From NCBI GenBank assembly GCA_905339405.1, contig CAJPGC010000012.1, positions 1-59,684 of the forward strand: DNA of 59,684 nt, in the 5' to 3' direction. The DNA comes from an uncultured bacterium. GTDB taxonomy: Bacteria > Desulfobacterota > GWC2-55-46. Positions 27,540 to 36,564 of the stretch are shown one piece after another. Every line of letters begins with the position of its first letter. Position 1 is the first letter of the stretch. Both the position numbers and the translations under genes were made by a program. A model generated the notes under the pieces. That model was not told the DNA's origin and made no database searches. It saw only the letters and a list, made by a program, of their open reading frames with translations.

Positions 27540-28439
27540 ATGAGCGCCCGGCTTGAAAAAGGTTTCACGATACTCGAGTTAGTGATAGCGATGGCCATAC
27601 TCGGCGTGCTTACGGCGGGCATCTTCAGCCTGTACAACAGCCAGCACAGGGTGACGCACATCGAGGCAGACGTCGTCGACGTGCAGCAGAACCTGCGCAT
27701 GTCGCTCGACAGCGTCTCCAGGGACGTGCGCATGGCCGGTTTCGCGCTTACTAACGCCGCCAACCCAATAGGCGCGTCCGGCAACGGCAGCGGGCTCGGC
27801 GGCTCGGACACTTTCACCATCAACATCGCGGGCGCCCTCGGCGTGGCCACGAGGCTTGACGCGGACCAGAGCGCCACGGTCACATCGGGCACGCCCCTGA
27901 CCTTCACGGTGCTCGCCGGCGAGGTCAGCCTTTTCGAAGCCGGTGACGCCATACGGATTATCCACACGGGAGACAAGAGCCAGCCTGCCGATACTGTTTT
28001 CGTCGTCAACTCGGTTGACCCGGCTGGCCCGACCATAACGGCCACTCCCTCGACGACCGCCGGCGCGGTCGAGTTCAAGCGCGGCTTCCTTGTGGTGAAG
28101 ACAGGGGAGGCGGCCCCGGACACGTTCCCGAACACTGTCGTTTACTGCCTCGGGCCTGACGCCGGGTGCGCCTCGGCAGTTGCCTGCCCCGCCGGGAACT
28201 GCCTCATGAGGGTCGTCAACGGCTCTGCCGACGCGGGTTCGATCGTCGCGAGCAACATACAGGACATGCAGGTAAGCTACGTGCTCGACGACGGCACGAC
28301 GAGCGCCGCCCCGGCCAACCTCTTCCAGGTCAGGGACGTCGTAGTGACCGTCTCCGGCCAGACTGAGGCGACGGCCGGGCTTTCGGGCGCGGCCAAGACC
28401 AGGGAGATGACGGTTTCAGCCAAGATACGCAACAGGTAA
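27540..28439 (+). CDS. pilW: type IV minor pilin, PilW-like
   Basis: A 299-residue prepilin with leader and N-terminal helix KGFTILELVIAMAILGVLTAG. Cleavage would follow the Gly, with Glu at +5. The large globular part (about 250 residues) is usual for PilW, which primes pilus assembly with PilV, PilX and PilY1. It includes two Cys pairs near residues 202-220 (YCLGPDAGCASAVACPAGNC) that may form disulphides. Nine bases separate it from pilV and seven from pilX, so all are one transcript. Confidence 0.88.
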   Translation: MSARLEKGFTILELVIAMAILGVLTAGIFSLYNSQHRVTHIEADVVDVQQNLRMSLDSVSRDVRMAGFALTNAANPIGASGNGSGLGGSDTFTINIAGALGVATRLDADQSATVTSGTPLTFTVLAGEVSLFEAGDAIRIIHTGDKSQPADTVFVVNSVDPAGPTITATPSTTAGAVEFKRGFLVVKTGEAAPDTFPNTVVYCLGPDAGCASAVACPAGNCLMRVVNGSADAGSIVASNIQDMQVSYVLDDGTTSAAPANLFQVRDVVVTVSGQTEATAGLSGAAKTREMTVSAKIRNR

Positions 28440-28446
28440 GGGGACG

Positions 28447-28896
28447 ATGAGAAAAGACGGGATAACAGGCAACGAGAAGGGCATGGCCCTTGTGCTGGCG
28501 CTCATAATACTCTTCCTCATGAGCGTCCTGGGGACGATGATGTTCACGAACTCGTCCTCCGAGACACAGGCGTCGAGGAACTTCCGCGTTAAGCAGGACG
28601 CGTTCTACGCCGCCGAGCGCGCTGTCGAGTATTCAAGGAGCGACGTGAACATATATTCCGCGATAGGCACTGGCTCCGTGAACGTGCCCCTTACCGGAAT
28701 AAGCCTGCAGGCGGGGACGAGTGACGCGACCGGGACAGTGACGTACCTGGCCAACGGCAACCCTCCCAGGGGCTCGGGTATGGACGCCACGGAGTTCCAG
28801 GCAAACTATTTCGCCATTTCCGCAACCGGCACTGGCCCGGTGAACTCAAGGACGGAGGTAGAGACAAATGTCGCGAGAATCATCCCCAAGAACTAA
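28447..28896 (+). CDS. pilX: type IV minor pilin, PilX-like
   Basis: A 149-residue protein with an N-terminal charged region ending NEKG, then MALVLALIILFLMSVLGTM and FRVKQDAFYAAERAVEYSR, the PilX_N pattern. The residue at +5 after the Gly is not Glu, as is common for PilX. PilX helps place PilY1 at the pilus tip. Its last 29 bases overlap the start of pilY1, whose ribosome site GGAGGT (28855-28860) lies inside pilX. Confidence 0.85.
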   Translation: MRKDGITGNEKGMALVLALIILFLMSVLGTMMFTNSSSETQASRNFRVKQDAFYAAERAVEYSRSDVNIYSAIGTGSVNVPLTGISLQAGTSDATGTVTYLANGNPPRGSGMDATEFQANYFAISATGTGPVNSRTEVETNVARIIPKN

Positions 28897-31800
28897 GATG
28901 CGTTCTCTTGCTGTGGCCATGCTGTCCGCTTGCCTTCTGACGGCCGTCTCTTCGCAAGACGCCTCCGCGGTCATCGACCAGTACCCGGGCGACACTGTCA
29001 TCTACGGCGTGTCGACGGGGACCATACAGCCGAACGTGCTCGTGATACTCGACAACTCGGGTTCCATGAGCGGAGAGATAATAACGGGCGGCCCTTATAC
29101 CCCGGCGACGACCTACGCCGTGACGAACAGCTGCTCGGGGGCGGCCTGCACTTCGAACGCCGTCTATAAGTGGAAGGCGGGCGAGAACAAATGGGTAAGC
29201 TACATATCCGACGTCGCTACTGTCACCTGCACCAAGGCCAGAAACGGATTTCTTACGTCGGGCACTTTCCAGGGCAAGCTTACCAGCGGGGGCGCCTGCT
29301 CGGGTAAATCCGGCAGCTTCGCCACCGGCAACTATGTCAACTGGCTCGCCGCTGGCGGAGGGGCCCGCGCGAAGATGGTCGTCGCCAAGGAGGTCCTGAG
29401 CGACCTCCTCAACAGCACCTCGGGCGTAAGGTTCGGCCTCATGATATTCAACTCCTCAGAAGGCGGCCACATAACCGGCGTGGGGGATGCGTACGGGTAC
29501 CTCAACTACGACGCGTACATCCAGGACATGGACACCATCTTCTCCGGCGCTGAAACGAACAGGGACGCGCTCGTGAAGACCGTCAATAACGTAAACCCTG
29601 GCACGTGGACCCCGCTTGGCGAGACCCTCTTCGAGGCCATGAGGTATTACAAGGGAGGTCAGACGGTCTTCAACGGTTCATACACATATACGACCCCCAT
29701 ACAGTACGCCTGCCAGAAGAACTACGTCATACTCATAACCGACGGCATGTCGACCGAGGACAGGAACGCCATCCTGCGGACCATCTGCAACAACGGCGAC
29801 TGCGACGGAGACGGCTTCGAGCCGGCAGGCGACCCGGACAAGCAGTACGACTCGAACGGCTCGGACTACCTGGACGACGTCGCCAAGTATATGTACGAGA
29901 CCGACGTCCTCACCGACGGCGTGGACGAGAAGACCATAGGCAAGCAGAACATCATAACCTACACCGTAGGCTTCGGGCTAGCGGGCGTGGACTACGCCGA
30001 GACCCTCCTTCAGGAGACGGCAACGAACGGCGGAGGAAGGTATTTTTCGGCCGATTCGACCGGAGGCCTCAGCGAATCGCTCAGACAGATAATCGCCTCG
30101 ATAGTCGAGGACGACACCTCTTTCGTGGCCCCGGTGCTTCCGGTGAGCCCGGAAAACCGCACCTATACGGGCGACAGGCTCTACATGGGCTTCTTTAAGC
30201 CCAAGAGCGACGCTTTCTGGAGCGGCAACCTCAAGAAGTACGGCATCGACGTCAACGGCAACATCCTCGACAAGGACGGCAACCCGGCCACCAACGCCGA
30301 CGGCAGCATCAAGGACAACGCCGAGTCTTACTGGGGTACGGAAGCCGACGGCAGCGACGTCGAGGAAGGGGGAGCTGGAGCGCTCCTGCTGACGAGGGCG
30401 ACCGCGAGGAACATATACACCTATACCGGCTCGAGCAGCGTGCTCTCGGCCGCTTCCAACGCCTTTTCGACCACTAACGCGGCCATTACAGCGGCCGCTT
30501 TGGGCGTGGCGGACGATACCGAGAAGGACAAGGTCATCAATTACGTCAGCGGACTCGACTCTTATGACGAGGACGGCAACGGGAATACCACGGAGAAAAG
30601 GGACTGGATACTGGGCGACATACTCCACTCGAAGCCGACGGTCGTGAACTATACCACTTTCACGATGGGCAACGAGGGTGATTGCATCATCAACAAGTCG
30701 CTCGTGTTCGTGGGCAGCAACGACGGCATGTTCCACGCTTTCAGGGACTGCGATGGCGCCGAGCTCTGGGCTTTCGTGCCGCCCGACCTGTTCCCCAATC
30801 TCCAGCACAGTCACGGGACGACCCATTCGTACTTCGTCGACTCCTCGCCTGCGACGTACGTCTACGATGACGACCACGACGGCAACATAGAGAGCGCGGA
30901 CGGCGACAAGGTCATAGTGATGTTCGGAGAGCGCAGGGGAGGCGGTTATTACTACGCGCTGGACGTGACGAACCCGTCTTCTCCGCAGTACCTCTGGAGG
31001 ATCAGCGCGACCGAGAGCCCATTTTCCGACGACTACTCGGAGCTGGCGGAGACCTGGTCCGAGCCGGTCATAGCCAAGGTCTTCATCGACTCGGCCGGGA
31101 CGGACGTGGCGAAGGTGGCCGCTTTCATAGGCGCTGGCTATGACAACGTAGCCGAGGACGCGGAGCCTGCCGGAACGGCTAACAAGGGAAGGGGCGTGTA
31201 CGCCGTCGAGATAGCGACCCTCGTCAGCGGAGTGCCCGATTTTTCGACGAGCGGCCATAAGATATGGGGTTACACCGTGGTCGACAACGGCTCCCTTACG
31301 AGGCCGATAGTCTCCCAGCTCGCCTTGCTCGACGTAAACGGCAACGGCTACGCCGACAGGGTCTACGCGGGCGACACCGGCGGCGGCCTCTGGAGGTTCG
31401 ACATAGGGAACAAGCTCACTTCGTCCTGGACGGGAAGGAAGATATTCCAGTCCAACCCGGGCGCCGACTCCTCGACGGGCAGGAAGATATTCTACAAGCC
31501 CGCCGTCACCCTTGAGGTCGGCTACGAGATGCTCTTCTTCGGCACCGGAGACAGGGCCCACCCTGTCTCCGCGACAGAGGTGAACAGGCTTTACGGCGTC
31601 AAGGACACCGGACAGACTACGGCCAAGACGGAGTCCAACCTTTCGGACGCTACAAACTCGTCGAGCGTCAACATATCCTCGACCTACGGCTGGTACGTGA
31701 AGCTAAATACGAACAGCGAGGAGAAGGTGCTCGCTCAGGCGGCCGTCTTCGGCGGCGTGGCCTACTACACCACGTATACGCCGGTAGTGACGGCGAGCAT

Positions 31801-32080
31801 GTGCTCGACCGGCGGGGGCACCTCCAGGCTGTACGCGGCCGAGTACCTGACCGCGGCCGCCGCCTACAACTACAACACTTCGAACGACAACGCGGGCGGA
31901 GCGGTCAAGGACGCAACCGACCGCTCGACCACCATAGGCTCCGGCATAGCCTCGGGCATAGTCACAGTCGTGAGCCCGAGGGGCTTCACGGCCCTTGTCG
32001 GCTCCGGCGGCGCCATAGTGAAGCCGGACGTCAAGCAAAGCGGGTCGAGCATACCCACTTACTGGAGGGAGGTGCGCTGA
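28868..32080 (+). CDS. pilY1: pilus-tip adhesin / biogenesis factor PilY1
   Basis: A 1070-residue exported protein. The signal peptide (about residues 11-34) has basic RTKMRS before LAVAMLSACLLTAV. A von Willebrand A-like domain follows with a MIDAS motif in LVILDNSGSMSGE (DxSxS). The C-terminal half is the PilY1 beta-propeller with calcium-loop repeats such as DVNGNGYADRVYAGDTGGG. Start ATG 28868 has a good ribosome site inside pilX; ATG 28898, just past the pilX stop, would also give a signal peptide but lacks a site. In other bacteria PilY1 controls retraction, adhesion and surface sensing. Confidence 0.93.
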   Translation: MSRESSPRTKMRSLAVAMLSACLLTAVSSQDASAVIDQYPGDTVIYGVSTGTIQPNVLVILDNSGSMSGEIITGGPYTPATTYAVTNSCSGAACTSNAVYKWKAGENKWVSYISDVATVTCTKARNGFLTSGTFQGKLTSGGACSGKSGSFATGNYVNWLAAGGGARAKMVVAKEVLSDLLNSTSGVRFGLMIFNSSEGGHITGVGDAYGYLNYDAYIQDMDTIFSGAETNRDALVKTVNNVNPGTWTPLGETLFEAMRYYKGGQTVFNGSYTYTTPIQYACQKNYVILITDGMSTEDRNAILRTICNNGDCDGDGFEPAGDPDKQYDSNGSDYLDDVAKYMYETDVLTDGVDEKTIGKQNIITYTVGFGLAGVDYAETLLQETATNGGGRYFSADSTGGLSESLRQIIASIVEDDTSFVAPVLPVSPENRTYTGDRLYMGFFKPKSDAFWSGNLKKYGIDVNGNILDKDGNPATNADGSIKDNAESYWGTEADGSDVEEGGAGALLLTRATARNIYTYTGSSSVLSAASNAFSTTNAAITAAALGVADDTEKDKVINYVSGLDSYDEDGNGNTTEKRDWILGDILHSKPTVVNYTTFTMGNEGDCIINKSLVFVGSNDGMFHAFRDCDGAELWAFVPPDLFPNLQHSHGTTHSYFVDSSPATYVYDDDHDGNIESADGDKVIVMFGERRGGGYYYALDVTNPSSPQYLWRISATESPFSDDYSELAETWSEPVIAKVFIDSAGTDVAKVAAFIGAGYDNVAEDAEPAGTANKGRGVYAVEIATLVSGVPDFSTSGHKIWGYTVVDNGSLTRPIVSQLALLDVNGNGYADRVYAGDTGGGLWRFDIGNKLTSSWTGRKIFQSNPGADSSTGRKIFYKPAVTLEVGYEMLFFGTGDRAHPVSATEVNRLYGVKDTGQTTAKTESNLSDATNSSSVNISSTYGWYVKLNTNSEEKVLAQAAVFGGVAYYTTYTPVVTASMCSTGGGTSRLYAAEYLTAAAAYNYNTSNDNAGGAVKDATDRSTTIGSGIASGIVTVVSPRGFTALVGSGGAIVKPDVKQSGSSIPTYWREVR

Positions 32081-32081
32081 T

Positions 32082-32444
32082 ATGAATAAAACACGTTTCT
32101 TCGCGGCCGTTCTCGCGGCCCTTTTCCTCGGCGCCCAGGCGGCATGGAGCGCTGAGGCCGTAGACGACAGGGAATACGAGTTCATGCAGGGCGTCATAAA
32201 CGCAAGAGGGCCCGGCGTCGTGATACTGAACGAGACCGTCAAGGTCAAGCTGACCAAAGACACGAAGTTCTTCGATTCGGCCGCAAGGAAGTCCGGCCTC
32301 CGGTCGATGGGCCAGCACAAGTGGCTGTACGTCGAGGGAGTCAAGGAGCCGGACGGCAGCATAACGGCCGAGGAGGTCTATTACCTGCCCGGCCACGTCA
32401 GCAGGAAGGAAATGAAAAAATACGGGTTCATGCAGCTGCCATGA
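32082..32444 (+). CDS. unknown exported protein in the minor-pilin operon
   Basis: A 120-residue protein with a clear signal peptide (FFAAVLAALFLGAQAAWSA). The mature part of about 95 residues has strands such as GVVILNETVKVKL and KWLYVEGVKEPDGSITAEEVYYL, suggesting a small beta-barrel or OB-like fold. There are no cysteines in the mature part. It is sandwiched between pilY1 and a lipoprotein gene with one-base spacing and ATGA overlap, so it is probably a pilus accessory factor. I do not recognise the family. Confidence 0.7.
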   Translation: MNKTRFFAAVLAALFLGAQAAWSAEAVDDREYEFMQGVINARGPGVVILNETVKVKLTKDTKFFDSAARKSGLRSMGQHKWLYVEGVKEPDGSITAEEVYYLPGHVSRKEMKKYGFMQLP

Positions 32445-33328
32445 AAAAAATAACTACGAAAATAGCGGTCATCCCTTTGATAGCGGCCGCGGCCCTTGCC
32501 TTGCAGTCGTGCTCAAGGGACGAAGCGCAAAAAACCGCCTCCGGCCCTGAAGGCCATGGCGCCGCCTCTGGCAAAGTATCGGTCACGCTCCTGCCCGAGG
32601 CCCCGAAGGCGGGGACCATACTGAGGGCGGTAGTCTCGGGCGAGGACGCGCTGGTCCGCTGGCAGCGCAACGGCGAGCCGCTGGAAGCCGAAGGCGACAT
32701 GCTGGCTACGTCCGGCTTCAGGAAGGGCGACGTCATTACGGCGCTCGCCGGGACAGACGGCGCGCAGGGCTCGGCGGAGACCGTCCTTCAGAACGCCCCT
32801 CCGGCCATAAGGTCGGTAACTGTCTCTCCCAGGCCGTTCTACAAGGGGCAGGACCTGAACGCGATGGCCGAAGCATGGGACGCGGATGGCGACAACGTAT
32901 CTTTCAGCTATGAGTGGAGCGTCAACGGCGAGAGGGTCTACGAGGCCGACGGTGCCGTGCTCCCGGCCGCCCGGTACGGCAGGGGGGACGAGATAGCGGT
33001 GACGGTCTCCCCGTCGGACGGCGAATCAGAAGGCGAACCATTCAGGGCGGTTGTTGGCAAGACTGAAAACTCGGCGCCGAAGTTCACTTCGGCCCCTCCG
33101 GCGGACTTCTCCGGCAGGTTCGTCTACGCGCCCTCGGTGAGCGACGCTGACGGCGACGGCATAGCCCTGTCTCTCGTGAGAAGCCCCGAGGGCATGACCG
33201 TCTCGGGCGGCGTGGTCGAATGGCGCGCCAGGGACGAGCAGAAGGGCTCCTTCGAGGTGACTATAGCGGCCGATGACGGCTTCGGGGGCAGGACTCTGCA
33301 GACATTCGAGCTCAAGGTGGGACAATGA
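32441..33328 (+). CDS. lipoprotein with Ig/cadherin-like domains in the minor-pilin operon
   Basis: A 295-residue protein. The signal peptide ends in the lipobox LQSC, so Cys is probably lipidated near residue 24. Two to three beta-sandwich repeats follow. One contains SYEWSVNGERVY. The last, about 80 residues, has SVSDADGDGIALSL and IAADDGFGGRTLQTFEL, as in cadherin-like or putative-Ig repeats of surface proteins. ATG 32441 overlaps the preceding stop; the open frame upstream is spurious. It may tether or cap the pilus adhesin at the outer membrane. Confidence 0.75.
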   Translation: MKKITTKIAVIPLIAAAALALQSCSRDEAQKTASGPEGHGAASGKVSVTLLPEAPKAGTILRAVVSGEDALVRWQRNGEPLEAEGDMLATSGFRKGDVITALAGTDGAQGSAETVLQNAPPAIRSVTVSPRPFYKGQDLNAMAEAWDADGDNVSFSYEWSVNGERVYEADGAVLPAARYGRGDEIAVTVSPSDGESEGEPFRAVVGKTENSAPKFTSAPPADFSGRFVYAPSVSDADGDGIALSLVRSPEGMTVSGGVVEWRARDEQKGSFEVTIAADDGFGGRTLQTFELKVGQ

Positions 33329-33795
33329 GGAGCGAAAAAGGGTTCACCCTCGTGGAAACGCTCATCGTCATAGCCATAATGGCAACACTCAGCGCGATAG
33401 CGCTGCCCTCTTTTTACAAGTGGCAGACTTCGGCGAGGTACAAGGAAGTCTCCTGGGGGGTCGTCTCCGGCCTCCGTCTCGGCAAGCAGATGGCCCTTTC
33501 GACCAACCGCGAGCACAGGATGGAGCTCGACCTCGACGGCAGAAGGTACAGGATATCACGCGGGAACCTGCCTTCTGGCAGCACCGCTTGGACGGCCGTC
33601 AACGCCTGGACTTCGATCCCGGTGGAGGTGAACTGGGCCGGCGGGGCCGCCTGCAACGGCACGGCCGATTTCGACGTGGTGTTCAGGCCGAACGGCTCCG
33701 CCGAGACCGAAGTGCTGTGCGTCAAGGACACGTCCAACGTGGTCAAGTACACCGTAAGCGTGAACGCGGTAAGCGGAAGGGCCGTCATAAACTGA
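33325..33795 (+). CDS. fimT: FimT/GspH-like minor pilin
   Basis: A 156-residue prepilin with a very short leader MRSEKG before FTLVETLIVIAIMATLSAIA, carrying Glu+5 and the hydrophobic helix. The body matches the GspH/FimT type with SGLRLGKQMALSTNREHRME and two Cys toward the C-terminus (about residues 110 and 132). It overlaps the lipoprotein stop and ends the operon. After it come about 300 bases without a gene, containing a promoter candidate. Confidence 0.87.
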   Translation: MRSEKGFTLVETLIVIAIMATLSAIALPSFYKWQTSARYKEVSWGVVSGLRLGKQMALSTNREHRMELDLDGRRYRISRGNLPSGSTAWTAVNAWTSIPVEVNWAGGAACNGTADFDVVFRPNGSAETEVLCVKDTSNVVKYTVSVNAVSGRAVIN

Positions 33796-33978
33796 CCCGG
33801 ACGCGCCCCGTTTTTCCTCCTTCAGACCTTTCGTCCGCCGGACACCCGTAATTATTTCCTAAACAAATATCTTTTCCTGTCCGATAAGGCTTAAGGGGCG
33901 CGTACACGCCACTTAGGTCACGGTTTTTTTGTTATGCATCTGTTATATGTACTTATGGATAAATTAATAGAAATGAGT

Positions 33979-34007
33979 TGACTTTTAAGACACATTAGAA
34001 TAGATTT
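33979..34007 (+). promoter_or_regulatory. sigma-70 type promoter candidate for the pilM operon
   Basis: TTGACT (33979-33984), a 17-base spacer, then TAGATT (34002-34007), in an AT-rich gap of 304 bases (33796-34099) that otherwise shows no gene. It lies about 90 bases before the HTH gene. Confidence 0.45.
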
Positions 34008-34099
34008 CACGTAAAAGCAGCATACCTTCGCAGGACTTATGACATCTTGTCAGAATTCAAATCTTTTTTTCTTCAGCTTGTGACTTAGGTGCTTGTGCC

Positions 34100-34297
34100 A
34101 TGTCCAGAAATAATCTAAAAAAGATAAGAGAAGGGATGCTCCTCAGCAAGTCCGAGCTGGCAAGGAAGGCGAGCGTGTCGCCTCTTACCATCGACAGGAT
34201 CGAAAAAGGGTATCCTTGCAGGATGGAGACCAAGCGCAAGATAATCCAGGCGCTCGGCTTCAAGGTCGCCGAAAAGGGCAAGATCTTTCTGGATTGA
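34100..34297 (+). CDS. small HTH (Cro/CI-type) protein heading the pilM operon
   Basis: A 65-residue protein that is almost entirely one helix-turn-helix of the XRE class: LKKIREGMLLSKSELARKA, then SVSPLTIDRIEKGYPC, then a third helix KRKIIQALGF. It has no ligand or dimer domain. It lies 10 bases before pilM on the same strand. It may autoregulate the pilMNOPQ operon. It could also be an inactive remnant, but its codon use and spacing look normal for the region. Confidence 0.75.
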   Translation: MSRNNLKKIREGMLLSKSELARKASVSPLTIDRIEKGYPCRMETKRKIIQALGFKVAEKGKIFLD

Positions 34298-34307
34298 CGG
34301 GGGTGTA

Positions 34308-35378
34308 ATGATTTTACCATTCGCAAGGAAGCGTGATGCCGTTGCCTTCGACATCGGCTCCAATTCCATAAAGCTCGTGCAGATGAACCAGACCAAGAAG
34401 GGCTGGGAGCTCGTCAAGATGGGCATGGCAGAGCTCCCGCCGGAAGCTATCGTGGACGGCTCCATCATCGACTCAATGACGGTCACCAACACCCTGCGCG
34501 ACCTCGTAAAGGAGCACGGGGTCAAGGTCAAGGACGCGGTCTCTTCCCTCACGGGCCATTCGGTCATCATAAAGAAGGTCAGCTTTCCCGCGATGACCGA
34601 GGACGAGCTTGCCGACTCCATCCAGTGGGAGGCCGAGCAGTACATCCCGTTCCCCATCAGCGACGTCAACATCGACTTCCAGATACTAGGCGCCGACACC
34701 GACGGCAGGGGCCAGATGGACGTCATGCTGGTCGCGGTCAAGAAGGACGTCATCAACGACTACACCAACGTCATTAAAGAGGCCGGGCTCAACCCGGTCG
34801 TCATCGACGTCGATTCGTTCGCCCTCGAGAACATGATGGAGATAAACTACCCCGTGACCCCCGGCGAGAACATCGCCATGGTGAACATCGGGGCTTCCAT
34901 CACCAGCATAAGCGTCATAATGGGCGGTCTCACCATATTCACCAGGTCCATCCCGATGGGAGGCAACCAGTTCACCGAGGAGCTCCAGAGGCAGCTGAAC
35001 GTCAGCTTCAAGGACGCCGAGGACCTGAAGCTCGGCAGGAAAGAAGGCGAACGCGACCATGACGCCGAGCAGCTCGCCATCTCCATAGACTCGGTCTCCA
35101 CGAACCTGACCTTCGAGGTGAAGAGGTCCCTGGACTTCTTCCTAGGCGGCGCGCAGGGCTCCTACGTAAGCAAGATATACCTCTCGGGCGGCGGCTCGAA
35201 GGTCTCCGGCCTGCAGAACCTGATGCAGGAGAAGACTTCGATACCCGTCGAGCTCATCAACCCCTTCAAGGGCGTAGAGGCTGGCGGCAAGCAGTTCGAC
35301 AAGGACAGGCTCAAGGACGCGGCTTCGTTCTTCGGGGTAGCAGTTGGACTTGCGACAAGGAGGTTTGCCGACAGATGA
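34308..35378 (+). CDS. pilM: type IV pilus inner-membrane platform protein PilM
   Basis: A cytoplasmic actin-like ATPase-fold protein, 356 residues. It begins with the phosphate-1 motif AFDIGSNSIKLVQM, has the second signature MVNIGASITSISVIMGG and the adenosine motif IYLSGGGSKVSGL. It binds the N-terminus of PilN and links the motor to the alignment complex. The stop overlaps the pilN start (ATGA). Confidence 0.95.
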   Translation: MILPFARKRDAVAFDIGSNSIKLVQMNQTKKGWELVKMGMAELPPEAIVDGSIIDSMTVTNTLRDLVKEHGVKVKDAVSSLTGHSVIIKKVSFPAMTEDELADSIQWEAEQYIPFPISDVNIDFQILGADTDGRGQMDVMLVAVKKDVINDYTNVIKEAGLNPVVIDVDSFALENMMEINYPVTPGENIAMVNIGASITSISVIMGGLTIFTRSIPMGGNQFTEELQRQLNVSFKDAEDLKLGRKEGERDHDAEQLAISIDSVSTNLTFEVKRSLDFFLGGAQGSYVSKIYLSGGGSKVSGLQNLMQEKTSIPVELINPFKGVEAGGKQFDKDRLKDAASFFGVAVGLATRRFADR

Positions 35379-35941
35379 TCCGCATAAACCTTCTGCCCGT
35401 AAGGGCCGCAAAGAAAAAAGAGTCGATAAGGTTCCAGCTCACGGTCGCTGGGCTCGTGACCTTCCTCGTGGTCGCCGTGTCAATGGCCGCCTACCTGGTC
35501 GTCAGGAGCGAGGCTTCCAGTTTGAAAGGCCAGATAGCCTCGGGCGAGCAGGAGCTCGAGCAGCTCAAGAAGAAGATAGGTGAGCTCTCCAAGATAAAGG
35601 AACAGAAAAGGGTGGTCGAGGAGAAGCTCAACATAATAACCGAGCTCGAGGCCAACAAGACCGGCCCCGTGAAGCTCTTCCAGAGGGTAAGCGCCGCGAT
35701 GCCGGACAAGGCGTGGATAAGGACCCTGAGGGAAGACGGTTCCATAATCGCGATAGATGGGTTCGCCGCCGACGACGAGATAGTGGCGGACGCGATGAGG
35801 GGGCTTGAAAGGTCCGGCCTCGGCACAGTAGAGCTCGACGTGGCCCAGCGCGTCGTCGAGAAGGAGACGGGCGTCGAGGTCGTGAGCTTCGTCATAAGGG
35901 TGGAACGGCAGGCTCCTCCCAAGCCTGAGGAGAAAAAATAA
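35375..35941 (+). CDS. pilN: type IV pilus assembly protein PilN
   Basis: A 188-residue bitopic inner-membrane protein. It begins MIRINLLPVR, the conserved PilM-binding tail, with one span at about residues 22-44, a coiled coil (about 48-90) and a small periplasmic ferredoxin-like domain. It forms a heterodimer with PilO. It overlaps pilM and pilO. Confidence 0.93.
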   Translation: MIRINLLPVRAAKKKESIRFQLTVAGLVTFLVVAVSMAAYLVVRSEASSLKGQIASGEQELEQLKKKIGELSKIKEQKRVVEEKLNIITELEANKTGPVKLFQRVSAAMPDKAWIRTLREDGSIIAIDGFAADDEIVADAMRGLERSGLGTVELDVAQRVVEKETGVEVVSFVIRVERQAPPKPEEKK

Positions 35942-36564
35942 TGGCGCTCCCCAAGATAAACCTCGATTCCGTATTGAAGCTCCCGCTCGCCAAGAGGGTC
36001 CTCATTCTCCTGGCGATAAACATAGCTGTCGGCGGGTTGGTGTACTGGTTCCTCACCGGCCCCAAGTACGGCGAGATAAAAAAGCTCAACGTCGAGCTCG
36101 AGCAGCTCACGGCCAAACTCGTCGAGAACAGGCAGATAGCCGCCGACATCCCTAAGTACATACGCGAGAAAGAGGAGATGGAGGCCAAGCTCGCGGCCGC
36201 CGTCGCCCAGCTCCCCAATGCCAAGGAGATACCCGACCTCATCGACGGCATCAGCAGCTCCGCCGAGAGGTCCGGCCTGAAGATCCAGATATTCAGGCCG
36301 GGCAAGGAAGTGCCCAAGGGCTTCTACGCCGAAGTCCCTGTGAAGATGAATGTCGAGGGCAGGTACGAGAGCCTGTTCGAGTTCAGCGAAAAGATCGGAA
36401 GCCTGCCGAGGATTGTGAACCTCGGAGGGATGAATATAGCATCGACGGGGCACAAGAACCGCGTCCCGGTGCTGAAAGCGGATTTCACCGCCACGACCTT
36501 CAGGTTCATACCCCAGTCGGAAGTGGCCGATAAAGCAGAGGGCAAACCGGGGAAAAAGAAATGA
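35941..36564 (+). CDS. pilO: type IV pilus assembly protein PilO
   Basis: A 207-residue inner-membrane protein with a span at about residues 18-40 (RVLILLAINIAVGGLVYWFL), a coiled coil, and a periplasmic domain with GFYAEVPVKMNVEGRYESL. It pairs with PilN to align the secretin with the motor. Its start shares one base with the pilN stop, and its stop overlaps pilP. Confidence 0.92.
   Translation: MALPKINLDSVLKLPLAKRVLILLAINIAVGGLVYWFLTGPKYGEIKKLNVELEQLTAKLVENRQIAADIPKYIREKEEMEAKLAAAVAQLPNAKEIPDLIDGISSSAERSGLKIQIFRPGKEVPKGFYAEVPVKMNVEGRYESLFEFSEKIGSLPRIVNLGGMNIASTGHKNRVPVLKADFTATTFRFIPQSEVADKAEGKPGKKK

Noticed and set aside
29978-31561. 527-codon minus-strand frame within pilY1
   Set aside because: Opposite a clear PilY1 beta-propeller, and no motif is seen.
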